A stretch of DNA of 64,000 nt. It comes from Sulfurimonas sp. SAG-AH-194-C21 (lineage in GTDB: Bacteria > Campylobacterota > Campylobacteria > Campylobacterales > Sulfurimonadaceae). Under the pieces are notes generated by a model that saw nothing but the letters and a program-made list of their open reading frames with translations, did no database searches and was not told the DNA's origin. Made by a program: the position numbers and the translations under genes. Of the stretch, positions 37,759 to 45,877 are shown piece by piece (position 1 is the stretch's first letter; the number at the start of each line of letters is the position of its first letter). Where the stretch lies: NCBI RefSeq assembly GCF_029215985.1, contig NZ_JAEMVC010000006.1, forward strand, positions 1-64,000. Reading direction: 5' to 3'.

Positions 37759-38041
37759 TTTTCCTTGTGATTAAATCTTCTTCGAAGTGTTTTAAATCTG
37801 GTTCATATGCAGTGATAATGTAGAGTTCTTTAGACTTTTCATCAAAAGAAGCCACAACATGTAAAGGTTTTTGACCTTCTATGTAAGCAAGTAAAAAACT
37901 TGCAAAAGGTTTATCATCTTCATATTTTTCAATTATTATACCATTTTCAATTGCAAGCTTTACATCTACACGAAAAATACCTCTCTCGAGCATTCTTCCT
38001 AGTGCATGTTTTTGCCAATAAATATGTGTATAATTTTTCAC
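37745..38041 (-). CDS. DUF4258-domain protein (putative toxin)
   Basis: A 98-aa protein with a GTG start and the DUF4258 pattern: WQKHALGRMLERGI..., then IEKYEDDKPFASFLLAYIEGQKPLHVVASFD..., a small alpha-beta fold like BrnT/RelE-type toxins. It is the upstream partner of the YgiT-type protein, the toxin-first order seen in mqsRA. Toxicity is inferred from the pairing, not shown by the sequence. Confidence 0.75.
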   Translation of the reverse strand: MKNYTHIYWQKHALGRMLERGIFRVDVKLAIENGIIIEKYEDDKPFASFLLAYIEGQKPLHVVASFDEKSKELYIITAYEPDLKHFEEDLITRKNDAE

Positions 38042-38050
38042 TATCTAATA

Positions 38051-39736
38051 TTATAATTCAGTTTTTAAAATTGCACCACTTGATGCGTTTGACACTAAAA
38101 GTCTATATCGTTTTAGCCACTTAGATGTAACATCATTGAGATGTGGTTTCCAATTAGCACGACGTTTTTCAATAATAGCGTCACTTACATTTAACTCTAA
38201 TAGGTGAGCATCAGTGTCAAGTTCTATCTCATCACCATCTTCGATAAACGCGATAAGTCCACCTTCAGCTGCTTCAGGAGAGATATGACCTATAGAAGCA
38301 CCACGAGTAGCACCTGAGAATCTACCATCTGTTATAAGTGCAACAGACTCGCCTAAACCCATACCCATAATAAGTGAAGTAGGAGCAAGCATCTCTTGCA
38401 TACCAGGACCACCTTTTGGACCCTCATAACGGATAACTACAACATCACCAGCTTTAACTTTGTGACTCATGATGCCGTCTATCGCTTCTTGTTGAGAGTT
38501 AAAGCATATTGCAGAACCTTTAAACTGTCTCATACCAGCAGCAATACCTGCAGTTTTAACAACAGCACCCTCTAGCGCAAGGTTTCCAAAAAGGATAGAT
38601 AATCCACCTACTTGAGAGTAAGCATTTTCATTAGTACGGATAACATCACTACCAACAATCTCACAGCCTTCTATTCGCTGGGCTAAAGTCTCACCAGTAA
38701 TCATTAAAGCATCAAGGTTTAAAAGGCCATGGCGTTTAGAAACTTCTGCCATAACTGCATTTACACCACCAGCTTTATTTACATCATCCATGTGAACATC
38801 ATATCTTGATGGAGAGATTTTAGAGATATGTGCTACTTTATCTGCAATTTTATTAATATTTTCTATCTTATATTCTATGTCTGACTCTCTAGCAATCGCT
38901 AAAAGGTGAAGTACTGTGTTCGAGCTTCCACCCATCGCCATATCTACAACAAAGGCATTATGAATTGCTTTTTCATTTAAAACATTTTTCATATTGTACT
39001 TAGGGTCTTCCATTTTTGCTAACTCAACAACTCTGCGAGCCGCTTTTTTAACAAGCTCAATACGTTCAGGAGTCATCGCAAGTATAGTTCCATTTCCAGG
39101 AAGTGCTATACCCATCGCTTCACAAAGTGTGTTCATAGAGTTTGCTGTAAACATACCAGAACAAGAACCACCTGATGGACATGCTTCACACTCTATCTCG
39201 TATAACTCTTCATCTGTCATCTTACCATCAGCATGTTTTCCAACAGCCTCAAACGCAGTAGCAAGGTCAATAGGTGTACCATCTTTCTTATGCCCAGCAG
39301 CCATAGGACCACCTGAAACAAAAATAGTTGGAACATTAACACGAAGAGCACCCATAATCATACCTGGAACAATTTTGTCACAGTTAGGTATACATATCAT
39401 CGCATCAAGTTTATGAGCATTCATAACAGTCTCTATAGAGTCCGCAATAATCTCACGAGATGGAAGCGAGTAAAGCATACCATCGTGACCCATAGCGATT
39501 CCATCATCAACACCAATCGTGTTAAAAACAAATGGTACACCACCAGCTTCACGGATTGCCTCTTTTACAATCTCTCCATATTCATGAAGAAAAAAGTGTC
39601 CTGGGATAATGTCTATGTAAGAGTTCGCAACACCAATGAATGGCTTGTCAAAATCTTCATCTTTTAAACCTGTCGCACGTAACAATGAACGGTGAGGAGC
39701 CTTATCAAAGCCCTTCTTAATTGTATCACTTCTCAT
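38051..39736 (-). CDS. ilvD: Dihydroxy-acid dehydratase
   Basis: A 561-aa protein with the iron-sulfur cysteines in [13 protein letters not shown] and [20 protein letters not shown], and the IlvD/Edd signature near [16 protein letters not shown]. Near the end, [16 protein letters not shown] is also typical. It makes the 2-keto acid precursors of valine, leucine and isoleucine. It precedes the DUF4258/YgiT pair by 9 bp on the same strand. Confidence 0.98.
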   Translation of the reverse strand: MRSDTIKKGFDKAPHRSLLRATGLKDEDFDKPFIGVANSYIDIIPGHFFLHEYGEIVKEAIREAGGVPFVFNTIGVDDGIAMGHDGMLYSLPSREIIADSIETVMNAHKLDAMICIPNCDKIVPGMIMGALRVNVPTIFVSGGPMAAGHKKDGTPIDLATAFEAVGKHADGKMTDEELYEIECEACPSGGSCSGMFTANSMNTLCEAMGIALPGNGTILAMTPERIELVKKAARRVVELAKMEDPKYNMKNVLNEKAIHNAFVVDMAMGGSSNTVLHLLAIARESDIEYKIENINKIADKVAHISKISPSRYDVHMDDVNKAGGVNAVMAEVSKRHGLLNLDALMITGETLAQRIEGCEIVGSDVIRTNENAYSQVGGLSILFGNLALEGAVVKTAGIAAGMRQFKGSAICFNSQQEAIDGIMSHKVKAGDVVVIRYEGPKGGPGMQEMLAPTSLIMGMGLGESVALITDGRFSGATRGASIGHISPEAAEGGLIAFIEDGDEIELDTDAHLLELNVSDAIIEKRRANWKPHLNDVTSKWLKRYRLLVSNASSGAILKTEL

Positions 39737-39816
39737 AAAAAGCCTTTTAAATAAAATATATATATTAACTATTAATGTGATTATAGCATTTTTTTTACAA
39801 TTTGTCCTAAAAACTC

Positions 39817-39845
39817 TTTACAAATGAAAAACAATCGGCTATAAT
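39817..39845 (+). promoter_or_regulatory. Near-consensus promoter of the tRNA cluster
   Basis: TTTACA (39817-39822) and TATAAT (39840-39845) are 17 bp apart, the ideal spacing. The first tRNA starts 41 bp after the -10 box. All four tRNA genes that follow are probably one transcript. Confidence 0.85.
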
Positions 39846-39886
39846 TCCGGCTCACTTACAGACTTAAGTCGTGTAAGAGTATGGAT

Positions 39887-39961
39887 GCGGGAGTAGCTCA
39901 GCGGTAGAGCATAACCTTGCCAAGGTTGGGGTCGCGAGTTCGAACCTCGTCTCCCGCTCCA
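39887..39961 (+). tRNA. tRNA-Gly (GCC)
   Basis: The cloverleaf has acceptor GCGGGAG / CTCCCGC, D-arm AGCTC..GAGC, anticodon loop TTGCCAA (GCC) and T-arm with GTTCGAA. The CCA end is encoded. Confidence 0.97.
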
Positions 39962-40000
39962 TTTTATTTTTAAATACTAAACTGTGATTTCATAGCAGAT

Positions 40001-40087
40001 GCCCGGATGGCGAAATTGGTAGACGCAGGGGACTTAAAATCCCCCGGTAGCAATACTGTGCCGGTTCAAGTCCGGCTCCGGGCACCA
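40001..40087 (+). tRNA. tRNA-Leu (TAA)
   Basis: Acceptor GCCCGGA / TCCGGGC, anticodon loop CTTAAAA (TAA), a long variable arm (CGGTAGCAATACTG) as expected for Leu, and T-arm GTTCAAGTC. The CCA end is encoded. Confidence 0.97.
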
Positions 40088-40105
40088 TTGATATGAAAGA
40101 TAACT

Positions 40106-40179
40106 GGTGCCATCGCCAAGTGGTAAGGCCGTAGCCTGCAAAGCTACTATCCCCAGTTCAAATCTGGGTGGCACCTCCA
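40106..40179 (+). tRNA. tRNA-Cys (GCA)
   Basis: Acceptor GGTGCCA / TGGCACC, anticodon loop CTGCAAA (GCA), T-arm GTTCAAATC and an encoded CCA end. Confidence 0.97.
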
Positions 40180-40209
40180 GTTTAATTATTTATACTACAA
40201 CAAACACGT

Positions 40210-40298
40210 GGATCTTTGGCAGAGTTGGTCGAATGCACCGGTCTTGAAAACCGGCGAGGGTTACACCTCCCAGAGTTCGAATCTCTGAGGGTCCACCA
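40210..40298 (+). tRNA. tRNA-Ser (TGA), integration target
   Basis: Acceptor GGATCTT pairs with AGGGTCC (two G-T pairs), the anticodon loop is CTTGAAA (TGA), and a long variable arm (GCGAGGGTTACACCTC) marks Ser. CCA is encoded. The last 27 bases are repeated at 49173 and the last 24 at 51746, so this gene is the attachment site of the two elements downstream and remains intact. Confidence 0.97.
40272..40298 (+). repeat. Attachment site copy 1 (3' end of tRNA-Ser)
   Basis: The 27-bp T-arm and acceptor end of tRNA-Ser (AGAGTTCGAATCTCTGAGGG and the next 7 bases) is identical to 49173-49199. It is the left boundary of the first element. Confidence 0.95.
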
Positions 40299-40370
40299 CT
40301 TCTAAACATACAATAAACCCCCTAAAATAAGCACTTCAATAGCTACTTTAAGTTTTCATCTAAATACTCT

Positions 40371-40391
40371 TTGCTACCCTATTGCTACCCA
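40371..40391 (+). repeat. Integrase arm-type site, left end
   Basis: TTGCTACCCTATTGCTACCC plus A, in which TTGCTACCC occurs twice 11 bp apart. The same 21 bp recur at 49027-49047 near the other end. A further ACTACCCTATAA lies about 15 bp inside. This pattern fits arm sites bound by a tyrosine integrase N-terminal domain. The rest of the 200-bp gap 40299-40499 is AT-rich with no gene. Confidence 0.75.
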
Positions 40392-40499
40392 TTAATGAAA
40401 AAATCATTACTTTACTACCCTATAACCTCAACATTTTATAAAAACTATAATATAATTTTACTATTCCTATATAAATAATTTAAAAGAAATTAAAAGAAA

Positions 40500-41750
40500 T
40501 TAAAATGTATTGTTTCTTGTATTGTTAGCAAGTTTAATATGTTCATCTATTGTCTCTAAAAACATTACTTTACCAAAATCATCATCTTCATCAAACTTCT
40601 TATTTTTGTACTCATTAATAGAATTTTCAAAATCACTATCATAAATAAGTTTATAATCTGTACTCTTATCAGTAGGACCAAAGCACTTTACAAAAGTCTT
40701 ATAATCATTTTGACTAATAAACTCGCTCTTATCTATATAGCCATTATTAATAAAAGAGAATTTAAAATCATTTAAGTTGATATTTTTTAGCATAATATTT
40801 ATAATACTCCCATAAAAACCATTTACTCCTGTTTTTGTAGGATAGTAGCCATATAAAACTTGTTGTTTAACACATAGGTTATAGTATTCATTTAATATTT
40901 CTTCTAATGGCTCTTTATTCTTTTTAGTATTTCTAATCATATCTCTAAGTTCTGTTCTTCTATTTTTAAAGCTTGCCGGATTATAATTAAATTCCATTTC
41001 TATTTCTATTTTATTTCCATCAATATCTTCACCTTTTGGTAAATAAAAATCTCTTGTTGCTAATATAATTTCTTGTAATAACTCTATTGGAGAAACTTTT
41101 TTTAAAACTGTTACAGTAGTTATTCTTTGTACTGACTCAAATAAATCATCTAAGCTTATATTTGAGTATTTAACACATAATTTAATTTTATTAATAAACT
41201 TTTCTTGAGCCATTTCTATAACTTCATAGTCATTTTTAACATAGTCAATAAGATGTCCTCTTGGATTAAACTTATGTGGATAAAAATTCATTAAATAATA
41301 AAGTCCCATTGAATAGTGAGAAATAGCTTGTTTATATTTTTTTTCTTTTTGTACTAATAAACCTCTTTGATACTCAACATTTATACATAACTTAGTGTCT
41401 TTTTTTTCAATACCCTCTATTGCTAAATCTTGAAGAATACTCCACTTTACATCATTAGGGAGTGCCTTGCCTAATCTTGTTTCAAAGTCCTTTATGGACT
41501 CTTTTTCTCTTACATCATAATCATCTACGAGAGTTCTAAGGGTATTGTCATTTTCAACTATCTTGTAAGGAATAAAGTGAGTTTGTGTAGTTTTATTTGT
41601 GGAGCTATTATTATGTCTTGTTAACGGTATATTATCTCTCATTAAAGGCTTATCGCTTAATGGAACTTTTTCAACTTCATCTTTTTTATTTTTTTTCAAA
41701 ATGTAGATAGTTGTAAATACAATCACTATTAAAATAAGGTAAAGAGTCAT
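40500..41750 (-). CDS. Membrane-anchored protein of unknown function (element cargo)
   Basis: A 416-aa protein with one N-terminal helix (LYLILIVIVFTTIYIL), a polar Ser/Thr/Asn linker, and a large helical domain; AIEGIEKKDTKLCINVEYQRGLLVQKEKKYKQAISHYSMGLYYL resembles a pair of TPR repeats. The rest (to the Asn-rich end) is not recognised. It is last in the cargo block, 12 bp after the thermonuclease. It could be a periplasmic or cytosolic scaffold, depending on the orientation of the anchor, which I cannot fix. Confidence 0.7.
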   Translation of the reverse strand: MTLYLILIVIVFTTIYILKKNKKDEVEKVPLSDKPLMRDNIPLTRHNNSSTNKTTQTHFIPYKIVENDNTLRTLVDDYDVREKESIKDFETRLGKALPNDVKWSILQDLAIEGIEKKDTKLCINVEYQRGLLVQKEKKYKQAISHYSMGLYYLMNFYPHKFNPRGHLIDYVKNDYEVIEMAQEKFINKIKLCVKYSNISLDDLFESVQRITTVTVLKKVSPIELLQEIILATRDFYLPKGEDIDGNKIEIEMEFNYNPASFKNRRTELRDMIRNTKKNKEPLEEILNEYYNLCVKQQVLYGYYPTKTGVNGFYGSIINIMLKNINLNDFKFSFINNGYIDKSEFISQNDYKTFVKCFGPTDKSTDYKLIYDSDFENSINEYKNKKFDEDDDFGKVMFLETIDEHIKLANNTRNNTF

Positions 41751-41762
41751 TTGTAATATCCT

Positions 41763-42254
41763 TTATTTTTTACCGATACAATCAATATTATAGTTTTTCC
41801 ATAATCCACGATTAAACTGTTTGGCTTCTTTAGATAACTTATGATATTTACTTTTTAATTCACTTGGAACATATTTCTCATAAGGCATTGCATAACCATC
41901 TTTAACCATTAGCTCGTTAAATATTCCTTTAGAAGTATATACAACACATAGAGAACGATTATATTTATCTTTACCAGTTACATCATATTTATATGATTTT
42001 CCAACCTTAACAAGCGTTTGAGCATGTACTGTGGATTGCTTACCCATTTTAACCATAGTATCTAAAGTAAAGTTTTTACATTGCTTTACATCTCGTTTAG
42101 CTTTTTTATTTCTGTATGACTCTGGAGTATCAATATAAAGTATTCTGCATTTATCATTTGTGAAGTATAGAGTGTCTCCATCTACTACTTTTTTCAGAAC
42201 TCCAACTTGAGCATTTAGCGTTAATGATATAAATACTAATACAAGTAATTTCAT
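41763..42254 (-). CDS. Secreted thermonuclease-family (SNase) protein
   Basis: A 163-aa protein with a signal peptide (LLVLVFISLTLNA) and a staphylococcal-nuclease fold: VVDGDTLYF, CRILYIDTPESYRN with the Asp and Arg metal/catalytic positions, DKYNRSLCVVY and the ELMVKDGYAMPYEKY end. The C-terminus has KEAKQFNRGLWKNY. It should cut DNA or RNA outside the cytoplasm. Start is 3 bp after the SHOCT gene. In an integrated element such an enzyme could act on incoming DNA. Confidence 0.88.
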   Translation of the reverse strand: MKLLVLVFISLTLNAQVGVLKKVVDGDTLYFTNDKCRILYIDTPESYRNKKAKRDVKQCKNFTLDTMVKMGKQSTVHAQTLVKVGKSYKYDVTGKDKYNRSLCVVYTSKGIFNELMVKDGYAMPYEKYVPSELKSKYHKLSKEAKQFNRGLWKNYNIDCIGKK

Positions 42255-42257
42255 AGA

Positions 42258-42644
42258 TTAGAGAATACTTGCTTTTTGTGCATTAAACTCTTCTTCTGTA
42301 ATCAAGCCTTTTTCAAGCATATCTGCAAGTTTAATAAGTTTATCTATAGAATCTGTTTTTGAAGAATCCTTAGTATCAACTTCTTTCTTATCACCAAGAA
42401 TTTTATCTTTCATCACTTGATACTCTTCTTCTGCAATATCACTTGCTTTCTTTTCAACTTTAGGTTTCTTTTTCTCAACTAATTTTTCTTTTACATCACC
42501 ATGTTTCATAAAAAAAGCGAATAATAGTCCAAAAGGTCCAAATACAAAGCCAATAAAAAACCAACCTATTGCACTTCTATTTCTGTTTGATGCTAGTAAT
42601 GCTGCAAATATTCCGAAGAATAACCATAGAAAAAAATATCCCAT
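42258..42644 (-). CDS. Membrane protein with C-terminal SHOCT domain
   Basis: A 128-aa protein. Two N-terminal helices (FFLWLFFGIFAALLA, AIGWFFIGFVFGPFGLLFAFFM) are followed by a Lys/Glu-rich linker and a C-terminal SHOCT motif (IDKLIKLADMLEKGLITEEEFNAQKASIL). SHOCT domains often bridge membranes and partner proteins. It lies between the lipoprotein and the thermonuclease genes, in the same direction. Confidence 0.78.
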   Translation of the reverse strand: MGYFFLWLFFGIFAALLASNRNRSAIGWFFIGFVFGPFGLLFAFFMKHGDVKEKLVEKKKPKVEKKASDIAEEEYQVMKDKILGDKKEVDTKDSSKTDSIDKLIKLADMLEKGLITEEEFNAQKASIL

Positions 42645-42673
42645 TTATACTATATTTTTTATAGATTCAAACA

Positions 42674-43048
42674 TTATTTACATTCTACATCTAGGGAATA
42701 TGTAGATTGACTTTTATTATCACTAAACTGTTGATTTCCAAATGATTGAGTAGTAGAGCTTGTCCCTTTATTGGACATATCAACATTACTTATTGCATAA
42801 TCGTTAAATCCTTGTTCAGCACATAATTCTTTGGCTCTTTTGTAAGTATATTTCATGACCTTATTAGTATCATCATTTACACTACCTGTATAACTAACTT
42901 TATATCTATTACTTCCAATATTAAAATCAGAATAACCAACTTTTGAAGCCCATCCTGAACCACCATACTTTTTATACTCAATACCCGCTGCACCACACCC
43001 AGTTAATACAGCTAATACTGTCAATATTCCTAAAATGTTCTTTTTCAT
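42674..43048 (-). CDS. Small lipoprotein, unknown
   Basis: A 124-aa protein with a lipobox (LAVLTGCGAAG), then a compact domain with two later cysteines (LCAEQGF, DVECK). Likely surface or periplasmic. I do not recognise the family. It is the first gene of the cargo block and divergent from the XRE regulator, with an 11-bp inverted repeat between their starts. Confidence 0.75.
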   Translation of the reverse strand: MKKNILGILTVLAVLTGCGAAGIEYKKYGGSGWASKVGYSDFNIGSNRYKVSYTGSVNDDTNKVMKYTYKRAKELCAEQGFNDYAISNVDMSNKGTSSTTQSFGNQQFSDNKSQSTYSLDVECK

Positions 43049-43067
43049 TCTAATCCTTTATTTACTA

Positions 43068-43100
43068 TATATAACAATGTTTATATAGTATTGTTATATA
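43068..43100. promoter_or_regulatory. Operator-like inverted repeat between lipoprotein and XRE genes
   Basis: A perfect 11-bp inverted repeat (TATATAACAAT, then 11 bp, then ATTGTTATATA) lies in the 108-bp divergent gap. It is likely a binding site for the XRE regulator and would control the cargo block and the regulator itself. Confidence 0.65.
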
Positions 43101-43156
43101 GCATTCTATATTGATAAACTTCATGTAAATTAAAAAGACTATAAAAGTAGTGAAAT

Positions 43157-43435
43157 ATGAAAGATTTATCTGTAGTAAATGAAGAAGAGTTACTGATTTT
43201 TTATGAGACTATCTCTAAAAATGTTAAAAGATTACGAAAAGAAAAAAATAAACCTCAATTAGATTTAGTTTTAGAGATGGGATTAAAATCAACTTCATTT
43301 TATAGTAAGTGTGAAAACCTAAAAGATAATCATCATTTTAATATGGAGCATATCTATAAAATTGCAATTGTTCTCAATGTAGATATTTGTGAATTTTTCA
43401 AAGATATAAAAACAACAACCTCAACAAATCTATAA
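43157..43435 (+). CDS. XRE-family transcriptional regulator of element 1
   Basis: A 92-aa protein with a cro/C1-type helix-turn-helix (VKRLRKEKNKPQLDLVLEMGLKSTSFYSKCENLKDNHHFNMEHIYKIAIVLNVDICEFF). It is the only plus-strand gene of the element and is divergent from the lipoprotein gene. By position it is the likely repressor of the cargo block. Confidence 0.85.
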   Translation: MKDLSVVNEEELLIFYETISKNVKRLRKEKNKPQLDLVLEMGLKSTSFYSKCENLKDNHHFNMEHIYKIAIVLNVDICEFFKDIKTTTSTNL

Positions 43436-43443
43436 ACTACACT

Positions 43444-43617
43444 TTACTCTATTTCAATATAAATACAATTTTTAAATGATGGAAATTCTTTGTCAAACTC
43501 TTCTTTTGTATATTTTTTATCTCTATAGGTACATATATCATCTATAAAAAATACAATATCATTAGTGTCTTTATGCTTTTTTTCTTCTAACTTTTGAAGT
43601 CTTAATTTTATATTCAT
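43444..43617 (-). CDS. 57-aa ORF overlapping neighbour by ATGA (not in ORF track)
   Basis: A 57-codon ORF (MNIKLRLQKLEEKKHKDTND... ending IYIEIE) whose ATG overlaps the TGA of the preceding 46-aa ORF (ATGA). The product is charged, with a helical N-terminus and a C-terminal beta-type end. Stepwise ATGA overlaps in three genes running the same way strongly suggest real translated genes. No family recognised. Confidence 0.7.
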   Translation of the reverse strand: MNIKLRLQKLEEKKHKDTNDIVFFIDDICTYRDKKYTKEEFDKEFPSFKNCIYIEIE

Positions 43618-43754
43618 GACTTCAGCACTGTAATTATATGTCCTGTACCCTCACTAATATCCTTAATTGCTATAACTCCATAACTGACTATCTCTCTTTT
43701 GTCTTTTACTTTAACAATCGCTTCTAGTTTCAAGACTCTTTTTTTCAAACTCAT
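43614..43754 (-). CDS. 46-aa ORF overlapping neighbours by ATGA on both sides (not in ORF track)
   Basis: A 46-codon ORF (MSLKKRVLKLEAIVKVKDKR... ending ITVLKS). Its start overlaps the stop of the terminase-small-like gene and its stop overlaps the start of the 57-aa ORF, both as ATGA, with GGAAGAG just before the start. Basic, coiled N-terminus. No family recognised. Confidence 0.72.
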   Translation of the reverse strand: MSLKKRVLKLEAIVKVKDKREIVSYGVIAIKDISEGTGHIITVLKS

Positions 43755-44209
43755 GACTCTTCCAATAGTGTTATTCGTTTGTCAAGTTCGTTCACTTCAT
43801 AAGCCTTAGTAAATGTATCTAATAAGGACTTTAATTGGTTCGCCTTATCATCGCTTATACTTCCATCAGAAACTGCTTTAAAGATACTAGAAATGACTTT
43901 TAACACATCATCACTGTTCTTTAAATTTATGGAGTTAAAAGTATCATCAAACAACCTCAACTTTTTAGCTAAAAATATTTGTACTGTTGGATTATCAAGA
44001 TTAACTGCATTATTCATAAGTGATTTACTTATCTCATGCCTAAGTTCTTTTCTTGCGTCTTTTATAGTGTCCATAAACTCCATATTAGCATACATAAGGC
44101 TCTTTGATATATTAAGAGCTTCTTGTATCTGTTTGTCATTGAAACCAGCCTTTGCTAGTTCATGAGCTTCTTGGATTACACTATCATTAATTTTTGGTTT
44201 TCGTGGCAT
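43751..44209 (-). CDS. Terminase-small-subunit-like HTH protein
   Basis: A 152-aa protein that starts PRKPKINDSVIQEAHELAKAGFNDKQIQEALNISKSLMYANMEF, a homeodomain-like HTH of the kind found in phage terminase small subunits. The rest is helical (DDVLKVISSIFKAVSDG) with a C-terminal coiled-coil tail (DKRITLLEES). In satellites such a protein redirects packaging of the helper phage. A simple transcription factor is the alternative. Confidence 0.6.
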   Translation of the reverse strand: MPRKPKINDSVIQEAHELAKAGFNDKQIQEALNISKSLMYANMEFMDTIKDARKELRHEISKSLMNNAVNLDNPTVQIFLAKKLRLFDDTFNSINLKNSDDVLKVISSIFKAVSDGSISDDKANQLKSLLDTFTKAYEVNELDKRITLLEES

Positions 44210-44228
44210 TTTCTTTTTCCTTTATGTA

Positions 44229-44328
44229 AATAATGTTTTATATTCGCTGTAATAGTGTAATTAACTGTAATTGACAAACAAGCCTATTACAGAAAATTAC
44301 ATATTTACACTATATAAGAAACATTATT
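44229..44328. other. Iteron-like repeat cluster, candidate replication origin of element 1
   Basis: The gap between the helicase gene and the terminase-small-like gene holds three direct TGTAAT(A/T) repeats (44248, 44256, 44266), facing copies on the other strand (CTATTACAG at 44284, AATTACA at 44295, TTTACACT at 44304) and an outer perfect 10-bp inverted repeat AATAATGTTT / AAACATTATT. Such clusters are typical of P4-type origins or repressor operators. Located next to the P4-type helicase/primase genes. Confidence 0.6.
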
Positions 44329-45877
44329 AGTTGTCTTTTACGAAATATCCTCTTGCGGATTTTCCATTTATAGTTTTAGTATCAGATTTAAAACCTAAGC
44401 TTTTTAGTCTTCTTCCAAATTTATTTTTATTTAATGGATATTTTCCATCATCTTTGGTCGATTGACTATATTCTGCATATAGTTCTGCTAATGGTTTAAA
44501 ATACTCATCATATTCTGTTGTAGAATAGTTATGCTCTTCAATAAATAGAGAAACACTATCAGACTCTTTTTTATACTGTTCTATCGCATCAGTAACTTTC
44601 TGAGAATCCGAAAATTTCTTTGCTTGTAGTATTCTTTCAAGTCCTATGAGTATCCAGTTTAATACACCACTTAACTCATTATCAATAATTTTATTATGAA
44701 GCTCTGTATCTCTTTTTTCTTTTGCTATTGTCTTATCAAAAGGGATGATAATAAATCTTCTAAAGACAGCTTCATTATGTTCATTTACACTTGGCAACTC
44801 ATTTGCATTAAATATCATTTTTGTATTACTCTCTAGCATAAAGGGATTGCCATATTTTAATCTTGCTTGTACTGGCTCTCCACTTACTAATCTTTTAAAA
44901 ATATCAATATCAATATTTTTACCTCTGATTTCACTCCCATAATTAACAAGCTTATCTTTTAGTAAGGCTCTGTTGGACTCTCCGCTATTCCTATCTGTTA
45001 AGTCTCCTAAGCTCATCATAGATATATTTGTTTTTCCTAACAAGGCTATTAAAATTTCAAAGTAGACACTCTTACCATTTGCACCACTTCCATAAAGAAC
45101 TAAAGCTTTTTCTAGTTTAAGATGATTGATGAAAATATACCCTGCATACTCTTGTAATACCTTTTGACTATCTTCATCAAGAACATCATTTAAGTATTTC
45201 TTGAATATAGGAGCTGTAGCTTTTTTGTTGTATTCAAAGGGTAAAACATATTTGAGAAAATCATCTCTTTTATGCTCTCTTAATTTTACTGAATTTTGTG
45301 TAACTTCTAAAGTACCATTTAAACAATTCAAAAGTACAACTTTCTTATTGTCAGGTGCTCTATAAAAATCAGAACTTGCCAAAAACTGCTTGTATAAATC
45401 ATCCTTAAATCTATGTGTTTCAGCTTTTGCAGGGCTATAAAAATTCATTTTCTTAGCAATACTTTTAAAGAATTTATATAAATCATCTTTAAAACATTGA
45501 GTCCAGTATCTTCCATTATAAAGATAAATAAAATCATTCTCTCGTGCTAAATTCCATCCTTGTTTTTTACCAATAGAAATAAGTTTATGTGCTATCGCTA
45601 CTATGTAAAGATTATCAGGGATTTTAGTTATAGAAATTAGTCCTGCATCATCTGTAAATTTTAATAGAGGATCTTTAATTTCTGTATTTAAAACTTTTAC
45701 TAAACTAATATCATTTGGGATACTATTTATCATTAATTTAAAAATTTCATCTGTTTCTAGGTTTTTGTTTATTTGTTCTTTTTCAGCTATAATAGTAACA
45801 TCTGTCTTACTATTTCCCTCATCATTTAAGACCACTTTTGATGAGGTGTTTAGGTCTTTTTGTAAGTTTTCAAGCAT
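44327..45877 (-). CDS. P4-family phage/plasmid helicase-primase (D5-like)
   Basis: A 516-aa protein. The SF3 helicase domain has the Walker A site VLYGSGANGKSVYFEILIAL and downstream MIFNANELPSVNEHNEAVFRRFIIIPF, as in P4 alpha and D5 proteins. The N-terminal 200 residues carry the D5-N type region. The C-terminus ends with a small HTH-like tail (FGRRLKSLGFKSDTKTINGKSARGYFV). It should unwind the element's DNA at its origin. It overlaps the primase-like gene by 8 bp. Confidence 0.9.
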   Translation of the reverse strand: MLENLQKDLNTSSKVVLNDEGNSKTDVTIIAEKEQINKNLETDEIFKLMINSIPNDISLVKVLNTEIKDPLLKFTDDAGLISITKIPDNLYIVAIAHKLISIGKKQGWNLARENDFIYLYNGRYWTQCFKDDLYKFFKSIAKKMNFYSPAKAETHRFKDDLYKQFLASSDFYRAPDNKKVVLLNCLNGTLEVTQNSVKLREHKRDDFLKYVLPFEYNKKATAPIFKKYLNDVLDEDSQKVLQEYAGYIFINHLKLEKALVLYGSGANGKSVYFEILIALLGKTNISMMSLGDLTDRNSGESNRALLKDKLVNYGSEIRGKNIDIDIFKRLVSGEPVQARLKYGNPFMLESNTKMIFNANELPSVNEHNEAVFRRFIIIPFDKTIAKEKRDTELHNKIIDNELSGVLNWILIGLERILQAKKFSDSQKVTDAIEQYKKESDSVSLFIEEHNYSTTEYDEYFKPLAELYAEYSQSTKDDGKYPLNKNKFGRRLKSLGFKSDTKTINGKSARGYFVKDN

